A stretch of 64,000 nucleotides of DNA from Acidobacteriaceae bacterium (GCA_903642235.1 CAHJWL010000015.1:1-64000); one strand, 5' to 3'. Counted from the stretch's first letter, positions 24,711-34,195 are shown. Made by a program: numbers and translations. The notes: generated from the letters alone by a model not told the origin.

Positions 24711-25295
24711 ATGCAAACCCTCTCACTCGCCGCCGCCGAAGCCACACCCGACCTTCCCGCCACGCTCACCCGCATCGTCCTCACCGGCTTTATGGGAGCG
24801 GGAAAGTCAACAGTCGGCCGCGCTCTCGCGGATCGCCTCGGCTGGACCTTTCTCGATCTTGATGACCTCATCGAAGAGCTGGCCGGCCTCACCATACCTG
24901 AGATCTTCGCGACCTTAGGGGAGCCGCAACTCCGCCGGCTTGAGTCCCGCGCCCTCGTCCGCGCTCTCGCCCGTCAACATACTGTTCTCGCGCTCGGCGG
25001 CGGCGCTCCCGAAGCCTTGGGCAACCGCCTTCTTATCGAACAGACACCCGGCACCGTGGCAATCTTTCTCGACGCTCCCTTCCCTACCCTCTTTGACCGC
25101 TGCATCCTTCAGTCGCTCCATCCCACCGTCACCGCCCGTCCTAATCTGGCCGATCCCGTCGCCGCTGAAGCAAGGTTCCGCCTCCGCCATCCCATCTACC
25201 GCCGTCTCGCTCGTCACACTCTGGAAACCTCAAGTCTCACGGCGGAAGCCACCGCCTCCGCTCTGATTGAAGTGCTGACGAGAGACGCTACGTAA
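24711..25295 (+). CDS. aroK: Shikimate kinase
   Basis: 194 residues. It phosphorylates shikimate at the 3-hydroxyl with ATP, the fifth step of chorismate synthesis. Walker A is GFMGAGKST (about 26-34). Shikimate-binding FLDLDDLIEE (about 49-58), LESRAL and the LALGGGAPE loop are present, as is the lid Arg near HPTVTARPNL. GGAG lies 5 nt before the ATG. The N-terminus has about 20 extra residues before the core fold. It is preceded by the candidate leader peptide and terminator; an AI-2E transporter gene follows after 86 nt. Confidence 0.95.
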   Translation: MQTLSLAAAEATPDLPATLTRIVLTGFMGAGKSTVGRALADRLGWTFLDLDDLIEELAGLTIPEIFATLGEPQLRRLESRALVRALARQHTVLALGGGAPEALGNRLLIEQTPGTVAIFLDAPFPTLFDRCILQSLHPTVTARPNLADPVAAEARFRLRHPIYRRLARHTLETSSLTAEATASALIEVLTRDAT

Positions 25296-25381
25296 CAAGT
25301 GCGCTGCCTGAAACCGCTGAAGATGCAAAAGAAATCCCTCGGCGCTCACGACATCCTGTCCCTGACGCATCCAATCACCCG

Positions 25382-26473
25382 ATGAACACCCTCGCCCCCG
25401 CCGAAGAGTCCTCCGCGCCCTCCGTTACGACCTCACCGCGAAAGCGGCAGGTTCACGGCTACATACTCTTCGTCTTTGTCGTCCTGCTGGGTCTCGGCCT
25501 TGGCTATCGCCTGCTGAAAGAGCTGGAGATTCTATATGTCAGCGCGCTCTTCGCCGTTGTTCTCACTCCGATCATCAGGCACATCCAGACCCTTCGCATC
25601 CGCCGCTGGTCTCCCTCCCGCGGCGTCGCCATCGTCGTGCTTATTGCAGCCGTTGCGCTGGTGCTGTTTCTCTTCTTCTGGATCGCTCTTCCGCCGGTGC
25701 TTCGCGATCTCCGTCAGTTCATCATGGACGTGCCTGCCCGCACTCCTCTTCTTGTAGCCCGCATCAAGCGTCTTCCGCTCGCAAACCACATTGGCGTGGA
25801 TGAGGCCGCTGCCCGGGCTCAGAACGCCTTTGCCGCGACCGCAGGGTATCTCTTCAGCTCCATCCCTGACTGGCTCTCGCACATCTTCGATATCCTCACC
25901 GCTGCCTTTCTGTGTATCTACTTCATGCTTGAAGGCGGCGAGGTGTACGCCTACTTCCTTTCGCTGTTCACCCCGAAGCCCCGCGCCCGGCTCAACGTCG
26001 CCCTGCAAAAGGCGGAACTCAAGATGAGCAAATGGCTCCTCGGCCAGGGCTCGCTGATGCTCATCCTCGGCGTGGCCAGCACCATCGTCTTCGGAATCCT
26101 GCATGTGCGGTACTTTGTTCTTCTCGGCGTGTTAATGGGGCTGCTCAACATCATCCCCATCGCCGGCGGCGTTGTGACCATCATCCTGGCCGGCGGTGTT
26201 GCCGCCCTGGACTCCTGGCCCAAGATGGCCGGCGTCTTCATCTTCTACGCCATCTACATCAACCTCGAAAATGTAGTTCTCACCCCACGCATCATGAAGT
26301 CCTCCGTTGATCTCATGGGCATCACAGTGCTTGTCGCCCTGCTCATCGGTACTGCCCTCGCCGGAATAGTTGGCGCCCTTGTCGCCGTTCCCACCGCCGC
26401 TCTCATCACCGTTCTGCTGAATGAATACGCCGTCAAGCACGATCAGGAGACTCATGCCGTCGCTGAGGCTTGA
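25382..26473 (+). CDS. AI-2E family transporter (UPF0118)
   Basis: 363 residues with about seven to eight transmembrane helices, normal for the AI-2E transporter/permease-like family. Characteristic parts: YILFVFVVLLGLGLGYRLLK, LYVSALFAVVLTPIIRHIQT, the long amphipathic loop with RDLRQFIMDVPARTP, and the late conserved VLMGLLNIIPIAGGVVTIIL and PRIMKSSVDLMGITVLVALL. Members export or import small solutes or ions; AI-2 itself is proven only for a few. It probably shares the aroK transcript (86-nt gap), but a functional link is not evident. Confidence 0.88.
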   Translation: MNTLAPAEESSAPSVTTSPRKRQVHGYILFVFVVLLGLGLGYRLLKELEILYVSALFAVVLTPIIRHIQTLRIRRWSPSRGVAIVVLIAAVALVLFLFFWIALPPVLRDLRQFIMDVPARTPLLVARIKRLPLANHIGVDEAAARAQNAFAATAGYLFSSIPDWLSHIFDILTAAFLCIYFMLEGGEVYAYFLSLFTPKPRARLNVALQKAELKMSKWLLGQGSLMLILGVASTIVFGILHVRYFVLLGVLMGLLNIIPIAGGVVTIILAGGVAALDSWPKMAGVFIFYAIYINLENVVLTPRIMKSSVDLMGITVLVALLIGTALAGIVGALVAVPTAALITVLLNEYAVKHDQETHAVAEA

Positions 26474-26528
26474 ACAGAGGTCCCGCGGCTGGCGCGCACG
26501 CTGCTGACCTCGCTGCTATTCTCGTCTC

Positions 26529-27134
26529 GTGGCCGATCTCACCCTCTCCCAGCCCGAGCGCCGAAGCCTCGCCGTTCCCCTCCTGCTCGCGCTCCTTGCT
26601 CTCGGCCTCGTTGGCTTCCTTCTCTTCCGCCTCACCCCGCGCACCACCGCGGACGTCGTCATCACGCATGTCGACGTCTACCCCGCGCACACGGTCTTCA
26701 AATCAGACTCGATCGTCGTTGGCGATGATCCCTCGCAGGATGATCTCTATGCTCTCGTCACAGTGCGCATCACCGATCGCCTTCGCCTTCCACTCTTCCT
26801 CAAAGACGTGACGGCCACGCTCCTTCCGTCCGACGGCTCGCTTCCCCCTGCGACAAGCGCCGTGGAACACGCGCAGTTGGAAAATCTCTACACCAGCTTT
26901 CCGGCGCTGCGCAAGCTGGCCGCCACCCAGCGCACGCCACCTCTTCTGCGCGAGTCTCGCATTGAGCCTAACCAGACTGTGGAAGGCTTCGTCATACTCC
27001 ACTTCCCGATTACCGCCGGCACCTGGAACACCCGCAGTGACGCTGTTCTTACCCTAGACCTCTACCATCAGAAATCGCTGACAGCAACAATCCCGAAGGA
27101 CAAGACCAACGTCCCCGCGCACGCCCGCCCCTGA
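26529..27134 (+). CDS. Membrane-anchored protein of unknown function
   Basis: 201 residues. A short N-terminal tail, one transmembrane helix (VPLLLALLALGLVGFLLF, about 16-33), then an extracytoplasmic beta-rich domain with YALVTVRITDRLRLPLFLKD and TVEGFVILHFPITAGTW, resembling DUF4352/immunoglobulin-like domains of secreted modulators. No family is certain. GTG start; TATTCT lies exactly 6 nt before it with no Shine-Dalgarno, so a leaderless mRNA is possible. The 55-nt gap to the transporter would also allow read-through from aroK. Convergent with the UPF0182 gene. Confidence 0.65.
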   Translation: MADLTLSQPERRSLAVPLLLALLALGLVGFLLFRLTPRTTADVVITHVDVYPAHTVFKSDSIVVGDDPSQDDLYALVTVRITDRLRLPLFLKDVTATLLPSDGSLPPATSAVEHAQLENLYTSFPALRKLAATQRTPPLLRESRIEPNQTVEGFVILHFPITAGTWNTRSDAVLTLDLYHQKSLTATIPKDKTNVPAHARP

Positions 27135-27225
27135 GTTCTCGTGAAAGCAAAGTTTGACGTGCGATATCTGCTCTCAACCGGAACGGGAAGCCTGTAGTTC
27201 CCCGACCAGCAAGAGCGCGTCGAGC

Positions 27226-30036
27226 TTACTTCCGCTCGTTAAGTCGTCCGAGTACACCTTTGAGCGCATCGAGCTTCTGCCCAGCCTCCCCGAGCTTCCC
27301 GGCCGCTGTCAGACGCTGGTAGTCGTCAAAGTTCCGGCTGGCTTCACTGATCAGGGCGCTTGTGTCCGGCCGCGAGGCCATCGCCGCCCGCGTGTCAGAC
27401 ACCGGACCAGACGTGGGCGCCGGTGCACTCGTTGGCGTCAAGGAGGACGCCTCGCCCTCGTACAACGATCGCAGCGCAGCCTCAAACGTCGTTCCGTAGG
27501 CCAATCTATCCTGCAGCGCAAGCACCACCAGCCGCAGCTCCGGCATCGGGCTCTGCTGCGCCTGCAGGTAGATCGGCTCGGCATACAAAAGCGCCCGGCC
27601 CATCGGAATCACCAGCAGGCTCCCGCGCAGCACATGCGATCCCTGCTGATTCCACAGCGTCAGCTGACCTGAGAGCTGCGCATTCTGATCGATACGTGCC
27701 TCAATCTGCTGCGGCCCGTCAATCAGCCTTGACTTCGGAAAGTCATAGACCATCGTCGTTCCATAATTCTCACCATCACTCCGGCCTGCTATCCAGCCAA
27801 TCAGGTTATTCCGGTTGGCGGGCGTAAACGGAAGAATCTCGACAAACTCCTCCTCTTTCCCCTCCGGCAGCTTCATAAGCACGAAGTTCGGCTGCATGGG
27901 CAGCGCGGCCTGCTGACCGTCCGCACCGGTTCTGGTCTCGGTCGCCACTGTCCACAGGTCCTCCCGGTTGAAGAAGACCTCAGGATTCGTCATGTGGTAC
28001 AGCCCATAGACCTGCGACTGGAGATCAAACATCGCCTCAGGGTAGCGAACATGGTGGCGCAGATCTGTTGGCATCCTGGCGGCGTCCTTGAACAGTGTCG
28101 GGAAAATGCGCCGGTACGCCCCGAGAACAGGGTCCTCACTGTCAAAAACATAGAACGATGTGCTTCCGTTATAGGCATCAACTACTGCCTTTACGCTATT
28201 GCGAATGTAGTTGACCGTCTCGTCGCCTTGCCGGTAGTGCGTGGAGTAGGGGTAGCTGTCGGAGGTCGTATAGGCGTCCAGGATCCAGGAGAGCCGGCCG
28301 TCCTCCCCCACCACAAGGTACGGATCCTGATCAAAGACCAGAAAGGGCGCCAGCCTCGAAACCCGCTCGCGAATGTTTCGGCGCATCAGCAACCGGCTGC
28401 TGCTGTTCACGTCGTCACTGAAGGGCAAAGTTCCCAGATCTCCGCGTGCGGCAGCAAGCAGCACGCGTCGACCGAAATTGCCGACTAGGATTCCGCCGTC
28501 GCCTTGGTACGACGTCAGGTTGTTGCTCTGGCCCTGCGGGTAGTTAAACTCCTGCTGCCTTGTCTTGACGTACACATCGGTGTCGGTCAGTTCGCCGAAG
28601 TACACCTCCGGCCTTGTGACGTTGAGACCTGGCACCGTGCTCTGCACGGGCATATTGCTCAGCAGCAGCTGCGGCAGCCCCTCGGCATTGAACCCGTTAA
28701 CCGGATTCATCGTGAGACCGTAGCCGTGTGTGTAGATCAACTTCTCATTAATCCAGTTCCGGCTGCTTACCGGCAGCTTCTCCACATTGAGTTCACGCGC
28801 CGCAAGCATGACCTCGCGGTTCGTCCCATTCAGCGTGTAGCGATCAATATCGACCTCCGGGAAGTCGTAGTACGTCCGAATCTCCTGCACCTGGCGCAGC
28901 GTGTCCTGCAGCGCGCGCCAGTCCCACAGCCGAATGTTGTCGAGCGTCGGCTGATTGTGAGCGACATCGGTCGCACCCACCGTCATCTCGGCAGGGAACT
29001 CGCTTCGGCTGAACCGATCAAGACCATACGCCTTCCGAGTCAACTCGATGTTGTGGGCAATATACGGGCCCTCGCGCACCAGCTGATTCGGCTTGACCAC
29101 AAAGCTGCTCACATACCACCCGACAAGGCTCAGACCGACATAGCAGACCGCCGCCGGCAGAACCGCAGCCACCACACCTGCGCCCCGAGATCGCCGCGTT
29201 GCATTCACTGCCGCAATGACCGCGCCGACAGCCAGCGCCGCCGCAACCAGCAGCAGACCAGGAAGCGTAATACGCGCGTCCGTGTAAGTCACACCATCGA
29301 ACAGTGTCTGGTGCTCTAGCACCTTCTCAAAGCGGTCAGCGTAGACCGTTACCGCCAGTACCAGCAGAAGAAAAGCGCCCGCCAGCGAGATCCCGCGCCA
29401 AGGCGAAACCGACGTGCTGAACCGTCGCGTCTCGATAGTTCGGGAGCCGCTGGTGATAACAAGAAAGAGCACTGCAATCGCGCAGGTTGCAATCGCCAGT
29501 GTCAGCAGCCAGCCATCAATCAGCTGCCACGCCGGCAGCGTGAACAGGAAAAAGCTGAGCGGCCTGCCAAAGATAGGATCGCTGCCGCCTGCACGCGGCG
29601 CATACCAGAGCAGCGCCAGGGTCGGCCATTCCGCCATCATCGTCAGACCGGCCAGGAAGGCAACTACCAGCGACACGCCGAGCGAGATCCAGCGTAGAGC
29701 CGGTGCAACCGGCAGCATAAGCTGCTGGCCTCCGATCACAATGGCATGAGCGCCCGGAAGATCATCCGCATGGGTTCGCCGAACGACCTGGAAAGCGCCA
29801 TAGAGCAGCAGGAACGAGGCAGCGGCAAACAGAGCGAATACACCAGCCTGTAGCCCCAGCGTCCTCCAGAACACGCCCCCGTACCCCAGCGAGTCAAACC
29901 AGAGCAGGTCCACCCAGCTCGACAACACAGTCTCTGCGGCGATGAAACAAAAAAACAGAACAGCGGCAGCAACGAACAGCCAGCGGCGTCTTCCACCCGG
30001 CTTGCGTTCCTGAAGCCCATCGATATACTTCGGCAT
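27226..30036 (-). CDS. UPF0182 family large membrane protein
   Basis: 936 residues. Seven predicted transmembrane helices occupy the first third, starting with RRWLFVAAAVLFFCFIAAET and the conserved WVDLLWFDSLGYGGVFWRT. A large extracytoplasmic domain follows, with YSTHYRQGDETVNYIRNSVK and VRYPEAMFDLQSQVYGLYHM, then TYGxxDVFFNREDLW-like features. The tail after SLYEGEASS is Pro/Ala/Thr-rich and ends in a helical LQKLDALKGVLGRLNERK-like segment, as in COG1615 proteins. Function unknown. GGAGGGCAG precedes the ATG. Confidence 0.93.
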   Translation of the reverse strand: MPKYIDGLQERKPGGRRRWLFVAAAVLFFCFIAAETVLSSWVDLLWFDSLGYGGVFWRTLGLQAGVFALFAAASFLLLYGAFQVVRRTHADDLPGAHAIVIGGQQLMLPVAPALRWISLGVSLVVAFLAGLTMMAEWPTLALLWYAPRAGGSDPIFGRPLSFFLFTLPAWQLIDGWLLTLAIATCAIAVLFLVITSGSRTIETRRFSTSVSPWRGISLAGAFLLLVLAVTVYADRFEKVLEHQTLFDGVTYTDARITLPGLLLVAAALAVGAVIAAVNATRRSRGAGVVAAVLPAAVCYVGLSLVGWYVSSFVVKPNQLVREGPYIAHNIELTRKAYGLDRFSRSEFPAEMTVGATDVAHNQPTLDNIRLWDWRALQDTLRQVQEIRTYYDFPEVDIDRYTLNGTNREVMLAARELNVEKLPVSSRNWINEKLIYTHGYGLTMNPVNGFNAEGLPQLLLSNMPVQSTVPGLNVTRPEVYFGELTDTDVYVKTRQQEFNYPQGQSNNLTSYQGDGGILVGNFGRRVLLAAARGDLGTLPFSDDVNSSSRLLMRRNIRERVSRLAPFLVFDQDPYLVVGEDGRLSWILDAYTTSDSYPYSTHYRQGDETVNYIRNSVKAVVDAYNGSTSFYVFDSEDPVLGAYRRIFPTLFKDAARMPTDLRHHVRYPEAMFDLQSQVYGLYHMTNPEVFFNREDLWTVATETRTGADGQQAALPMQPNFVLMKLPEGKEEEFVEILPFTPANRNNLIGWIAGRSDGENYGTTMVYDFPKSRLIDGPQQIEARIDQNAQLSGQLTLWNQQGSHVLRGSLLVIPMGRALLYAEPIYLQAQQSPMPELRLVVLALQDRLAYGTTFEAALRSLYEGEASSLTPTSAPAPTSGPVSDTRAAMASRPDTSALISEASRNFDDYQRLTAAGKLGEAGQKLDALKGVLGRLNERK

Positions 30037-30366
30037 CTGCCCTCCGCGTTCCTCCGCGTTCGAGGGATCACCGCAAGTCTACAGGCGATCTGCCGCGTTC
30101 ACGCGCTCTCCCGCACTCTCGCTTGATTTCATCCAAGTTGGTGGTGCAATCATAAGGTCCCGGGGCACAGTGCACGCGACCAGCCGGACCGAAGCTCCCC
30201 TCCGGCCAGCCCTCGCCGCCATCTCCGCATGTCTCCCCGAAGCCGCTGGACGCAGGCCGTTTTCTCCGCCTCCACGAATTCTGCTCTGCATACCAAGCCG
30301 GCTTTGCTCCCGCTCTCGCTTGTTCCTGAACTAAGACAAACCCCCGCGCTGCCCTAAACTGAATCC
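30037..30366. other. Divergent intergenic region between UPF0182 gene and rsmE
   Basis: 330 bases with no supported gene. A 10-bp direct repeat CCTCCGCGTT at 30041-30060 overlaps the ribosome site of the UPF0182 gene. TAAACT (30355-30360) sits exactly 6 nt before the rsmE ATG and could be a -10 of a leaderless transcript. I see no riboswitch-like structure. Confidence 0.4.
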
Positions 30367-31173
30367 ATGACGCGTCGTCGCTTCATCGCCGATACGTGGG
30401 ACCGCGACCACAACACCGCCGCCCTCACCGGTGATCAGGCCGCCCACCTCGCCCGCGTCCTTCGCGCGGAGCCCGGGCAGACCTACGATCTCGTCGCTGG
30501 CGGCTTCCTGCATCGCGCCGAGATCGCCGCTGTCCTGCCTGACCGCGTCACCTTCACGCTGCACGAAGAGCTCGAAGCTGAGACAGCCCTTCCGCTGCAT
30601 CTCCTGCTGGCCATCTTCAAGTTCGACCACTTTGAGTGGGCCGTTGAAAAAGCAACCGAGCTTGGCGTCGCGCGCATTACCCCAATCCTCGCCCGCCGCA
30701 CTGAAAAGCATCTCGCCCAGGCCGCCGCGAAGCGTGTCGATCGCTGGCGCCGCATCGCCATTGAAGCCTCCAAGCAGTCCCGCCGCACCTCCGTCCCGGA
30801 GATCGCCGATCCATCGCAGCTGCGTTCGACCCTCGCCGCCGAACGTGCCCCGATCCGCGTCCTCCTCAGCGAGCTCGAGCAGGCAACACCCCTCAAAGCA
30901 GCCCTGACCGCACCTCCTCGAGGCGGCGCTATTTCGGCCGCAGCCCAGGCGAGCGCGTCGACTCACAAGAACACGGGAGAGGCCGTCACCGCAGTCGTGC
31001 CGGAGAGCCAGAACCTGGCTCTGGCCATCGGCCCCGAAGGCGGTTGGACCCCTGAAGAGATCGATTTCTTTACGATGCACGCCTGGCAGCCGGTCACCCT
31101 TGGACCTCGAATCCTCCGCGCCGAAACTGCGGCCGTTGCGGCCATCGCCATCACCGGTGCAATCCGAGGCTGA
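30367..31173 (+). CDS. rsmE: 16S rRNA (uracil(1498)-N(3))-methyltransferase
   Basis: 268 residues. RsmE methylates U1498 in helix 44 of 16S rRNA. The N-terminal PUA-like domain begins MTRRRFIADTW and includes DQAAHLARVLRAEPGQ. The SPOUT domain carries LLAIFKFDHFEWAVEKATEL and GVARITPILARRTEKH, then the C-terminal knot LAIGPEGGWTPEEI and LGPRILRAETAAVAAIA that binds SAM. A low-complexity insert of about 30 residues (TAPPRGGAISAAAQASAST region, about 182-212) precedes the knot. No Shine-Dalgarno is visible. Confidence 0.95.
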   Translation: MTRRRFIADTWDRDHNTAALTGDQAAHLARVLRAEPGQTYDLVAGGFLHRAEIAAVLPDRVTFTLHEELEAETALPLHLLLAIFKFDHFEWAVEKATELGVARITPILARRTEKHLAQAAAKRVDRWRRIAIEASKQSRRTSVPEIADPSQLRSTLAAERAPIRVLLSELEQATPLKAALTAPPRGGAISAAAQASASTHKNTGEAVTAVVPESQNLALAIGPEGGWTPEEIDFFTMHAWQPVTLGPRILRAETAAVAAIAITGAIRG

Positions 31174-31184
31174 CTTCCGGTAGT

Positions 31185-31210
31185 TGGGTTCGCATCCCGA
31201 AGGGATCTGC
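31185..31210 (+). repeat. Dispersed palindromic intergenic repeat, divergent copy
   Basis: GGTTCGCATCCCGAAGGGAT then CTGC; shares the core ATCCCG(A/T)AGGGATCTGC with copies at 5615, 34287 and 39731. It lies between convergent rsmE and rsmB. Confidence 0.6.
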
Positions 31211-31254
31211 CGGCACATCTCCCTTTGCACCGCAGATCACCCACGCGGATACTT

Positions 31255-32619
31255 CTACTCGCGTTCCAGCACGGCTGCGTAGAACCCATCCACCGCGTGC
31301 ACACCCGGCAACGTCCGCAGCGCTCGATCCCGCACCGCGTCCTTCAGCTCCCCCTGAAGGACTCCCCGCTCTCTCAACTCGTCCAGCAAACTCTGCGTAT
31401 CCACTCGCCGCCACGCACTGCCGGTCTCCGCGATCAGCGCATCGACCACACGCTCGCATTCCTCGGGCTCGAGCGAGCACGTGGAATACACCACGCGTCC
31501 TCCCGCCGCCACACGCCCGAGCGCCGCCCGCAGGATCTCCCGTTGCCGAGCCGCCTGCCGCGGCAGCTCCGCCGCGTCCAGTCGCAGCCGGATCTCAGGA
31601 TTCCGCCCCAGCGTTCCCGTTCCGCTGCATGGCACATCGCAAAGCACCAGATCGAACACTCCCTCCTCGGCGGGCAGAGCCGTCGCGTCTGCCGCCAGGC
31701 ATCGTACAGACCCGCCTAGACCGGCGCTGACCGCCATCGCCCCCAGACGCTCTTCCATCGTGCGCAGCCGACGACGACTTACATCCGTCGCCAGCACCTC
31801 CGCGCCCGGCAGCCGTGCTGCCAGCACCGCCGTCTTGCCTCCCGGGGCCGCGCAGCAGTCCCACACCCGCACATCACGCGACGTGTCAATGACCACCGCA
31901 GCCGCCAGCTCTGCTACCAGCCGTGATCCTTCATCCATCATCGGCACGCCTTCCATCATCGCCAGCACGCCGGCACTCTCAGGCTCCCGCTGGCCTGCCT
32001 CGCAGATCGCAAGCGCGGCCGCGCGGCCGTAGGCAGCTGCCCATCGTTCGACCAGCCACACCGGATGCCCCAGACGCTCCGCCATCGCCGGGATCGTCTC
32101 GAAGATCTTCGGCGCCGCCGCCTTCGGCCCGGCCGCAATCTTCCGCAGCACCGCATTCACCATGCCCGTCGCGTACTCCTGCCCGGCCGCGCGCACCAGC
32201 GCCACGCTCTCGCTCAGTGCCGCATGCGCCGGAATACGATCCATATGCAGCAGCTGAAATGCGCCCAGCCGCAACGCCACCATGACCTCGTTGACCACCA
32301 CGCTCTCCGGCCGCGCAAACAGCAGCCGTATCCGTGCGTCAAGCGCGATCTGCCATCGCAGCACACCCATCACCAGCGCCATCGCAAGACCGCGATCTGC
32401 CTCGCTTAGTCTCTCGAGCGCGGCGCCGCTCCCACTCGCGTGCAGCAGCTCATCCGAGTGCGCCCGCCCCGCGCCAACCTCCAGCAGCACCCGGAACGCT
32501 GCAGACCGCGCCGCCGACACCACCTCCGGTCTCCGCGACGGAACTGTCGTCCGGGTCTCGACGCGCGCGTCCGGCCGCATTCCGCCGTGCCTTCGCGCAG
32601 GCCCACGACGGTTATCCAA
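31255..32619 (-). CDS. rsmB: 16S rRNA (cytosine(967)-C(5))-methyltransferase
   Basis: 454 residues. RsmB methylates C967 of 16S rRNA. The N-terminal NusB-like domain spans about 35-165 (ARSAAFRVLLEVGAGRAHSD, RLGAFQLLHMDRIPAHAALS). The Rossmann methyltransferase has WDCCAAPGGKTAVLA, the DVSRRRLRTMEERL strand, catalytic Cys in LCDVPCSGTGTLGRNPEI and the second Cys in VVYSTCSLEPEEC. The TTG start at 32619 overlaps the fmt stop by 8 nt; the ATG at 32580 is an alternative that would give a normal NusB N-terminus. Confidence 0.93.
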   Translation of the reverse strand: MDNRRGPARRHGGMRPDARVETRTTVPSRRPEVVSAARSAAFRVLLEVGAGRAHSDELLHASGSGAALERLSEADRGLAMALVMGVLRWQIALDARIRLLFARPESVVVNEVMVALRLGAFQLLHMDRIPAHAALSESVALVRAAGQEYATGMVNAVLRKIAAGPKAAAPKIFETIPAMAERLGHPVWLVERWAAAYGRAAALAICEAGQREPESAGVLAMMEGVPMMDEGSRLVAELAAAVVIDTSRDVRVWDCCAAPGGKTAVLAARLPGAEVLATDVSRRRLRTMEERLGAMAVSAGLGGSVRCLAADATALPAEEGVFDLVLCDVPCSGTGTLGRNPEIRLRLDAAELPRQAARQREILRAALGRVAAGGRVVYSTCSLEPEECERVVDALIAETGSAWRRVDTQSLLDELRERGVLQGELKDAVRDRALRTLPGVHAVDGFYAAVLERE

Positions 32620-33562
32620 GCCGCTCGCCGCCCTTCACCTGATACCCGTGCAGAAACTCTGCCGCCGTCATCCGCCTCTTACCCTCCATCTGCACCTCCC
32701 CCAACTCCAGCACGCTCGTCCCCCCGCATACCACCAGCAGCCGCTCTTCCGCCGCAACCAGTTCGCCCTCGCGCATCACCTCCAGCGGCTCATGGACTTT
32801 GTCCATCGCTGGCAGCCCCATCCGGTGAACGATCAGCTTCTTGCCGCGAAAGCTCGTATGCGCTCCGGGCCACGGGTAAAAGCCACGCCATCGGTTCCAA
32901 ATCTCTTGCGCTCCTCGCACGAAATCGATCCGTCCGTCGTCGCGTGTCAGGATGGTTGCCAGCGTCGCCTTCGCAGCATCCTGCGCGATCGGATGCACCG
33001 TGCCGGCTTCGAGTCCGTGCAGCGTCTCGACCAGCAACTCCGCCCCAAGCTCAGCCAGTACCGGAAACATCTCACTCGCCATAGCCTCAGGCGGAACTGC
33101 CACCTCGCGCGCCCGCAGCATCGGTCCGGTATCAAGCCCAGCCTCAAGCCGCATCGTCGTCACGCCCGTCACCCGTTCCCCCAGCGCCACCGCCCACTGT
33201 ACCGGCGCCGCGCCGCGGTACTTGGGCAGCAGACTGCCATGCACGTTGATATTGCCGAACCGAGGCAGCGCCAGCATCCAGTCCGGGATGATCCGGCCAT
33301 AGGCCACCACCACAATGGCCTCCGGTGCCAGTGCCTCCAGATTCGCCCGAAACTCGTCATTCCGCCGAATCTTCTCCGGCTGTGTCACCCGCAAACCCTT
33401 CTCGACAGCCGCCAGCTTCACCGCCGGCGCCTGTACCGTCAGACCGCGACCCGAAGCACGGTCCGGCTGCGTGACCACCAGCAGAACCTCGTGCCCTGCT
33501 GCCAGCACCGCGCGCAGGCTCGGCACAGCAAACTCCGGCGTTCCGCAGAACACAATCCTCAA
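32612..33562 (-). CDS. fmt: Methionyl-tRNA formyltransferase
   Basis: 316 residues. It formylates Met-tRNAfMet for initiation. The N-terminal domain shows MRIVFCGTPEFAVPSLRAVL, a folate-binding NINVHGSLLPKYRGAAPVQW (catalytic Asn-His) and GVTTMRLEAGLDTGPML. The C-terminal OB domain covers about 210-310. TTG start with GAGGTGA a few bases upstream. The order def - fmt - rsmB on one strand is a widely conserved cluster. Confidence 0.96.
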   Translation of the reverse strand: MRIVFCGTPEFAVPSLRAVLAAGHEVLLVVTQPDRASGRGLTVQAPAVKLAAVEKGLRVTQPEKIRRNDEFRANLEALAPEAIVVVAYGRIIPDWMLALPRFGNINVHGSLLPKYRGAAPVQWAVALGERVTGVTTMRLEAGLDTGPMLRAREVAVPPEAMASEMFPVLAELGAELLVETLHGLEAGTVHPIAQDAAKATLATILTRDDGRIDFVRGAQEIWNRWRGFYPWPGAHTSFRGKKLIVHRMGLPAMDKVHEPLEVMREGELVAAEERLLVVCGGTSVLELGEVQMEGKRRMTAAEFLHGYQVKGGERLG

Positions 33563-33667
33563 CCGCTCACCTCACCCCAACCACTCACTGAACCGATCTC
33601 ACGTCTCCACAAAGGTCTGAAACCCACCCCAAACACCGCGAAGCGGGTCCAGAACGATACGAAGTAC

Positions 33668-34195
33668 CTACCATTCACCGTTCTTCTGCAGCTTCTTGAT
33701 CTTGCGCAAGACCATCTCGCGCTTCAACCGGCTGATCCGGTCAATGAACAGCACACCGTCCAGGTGATCAATCTCGTGCTGCAGCGCGCGTGCCAGCAGC
33801 TCCTCGCCTTCCACCTCAAACCAGTCGCCATGGATATCCTGCGCCCGCACCTTCACCCAGGCTGACCTCTGTACCTTCTCGCGGATCTCCGGCAGACTCA
33901 GACAGCCCTCCTCCTCCACCTGCTTGCCCGTTTCGGCAACGATCTCCGGATTGATCAACGCAATCTTGTCCTTCGGATCCTTCTTGAAGCTCACATCAAT
34001 CACTGCGATCCGTTTCCCAATCGAGATCTGCGGCGCTGCAAGCCCGATCCCCTGTGCCGCATACATCGAGTCAAACATCTCCTCCACCAGCGTCGCCAGT
34101 TCCTCGTCGAAAGCCGATACCTCATCCGCCCGCTTTGCCAGCACCGGCTCCGGGTACTTCACCACCTCATGAATCGTCAACGACCTCTTTGCCAC
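33668..34195 (-). CDS. def: Peptide deformylase
   Basis: 175 residues from the GTG at 34195, with GGGAG 9 nt upstream. It removes the formyl group from nascent N-terminal Met. The three metal-site motifs are complete: GIGLAAPQ (about 52), EGCLSLPE (about 97) and QHEIDHLDGVLF (about 140). An in-frame upstream ATG (34279) would add 28 Arg-rich residues not seen in the family, so the GTG is preferred. It heads the def-fmt-rsmB cluster; 105 nt separate it from fmt. Confidence 0.95.
   Translation of the reverse strand: MAKRSLTIHEVVKYPEPVLAKRADEVSAFDEELATLVEEMFDSMYAAQGIGLAAPQISIGKRIAVIDVSFKKDPKDKIALINPEIVAETGKQVEEEGCLSLPEIREKVQRSAWVKVRAQDIHGDWFEVEGEELLARALQHEIDHLDGVLFIDRISRLKREMVLRKIKKLQKNGEW

Noticed and set aside
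32282..33865. 527-codon plus-strand frame across rsmB, fmt and def
   Set aside because: Arg/His/Pro-rich mirror of three well-defined genes.
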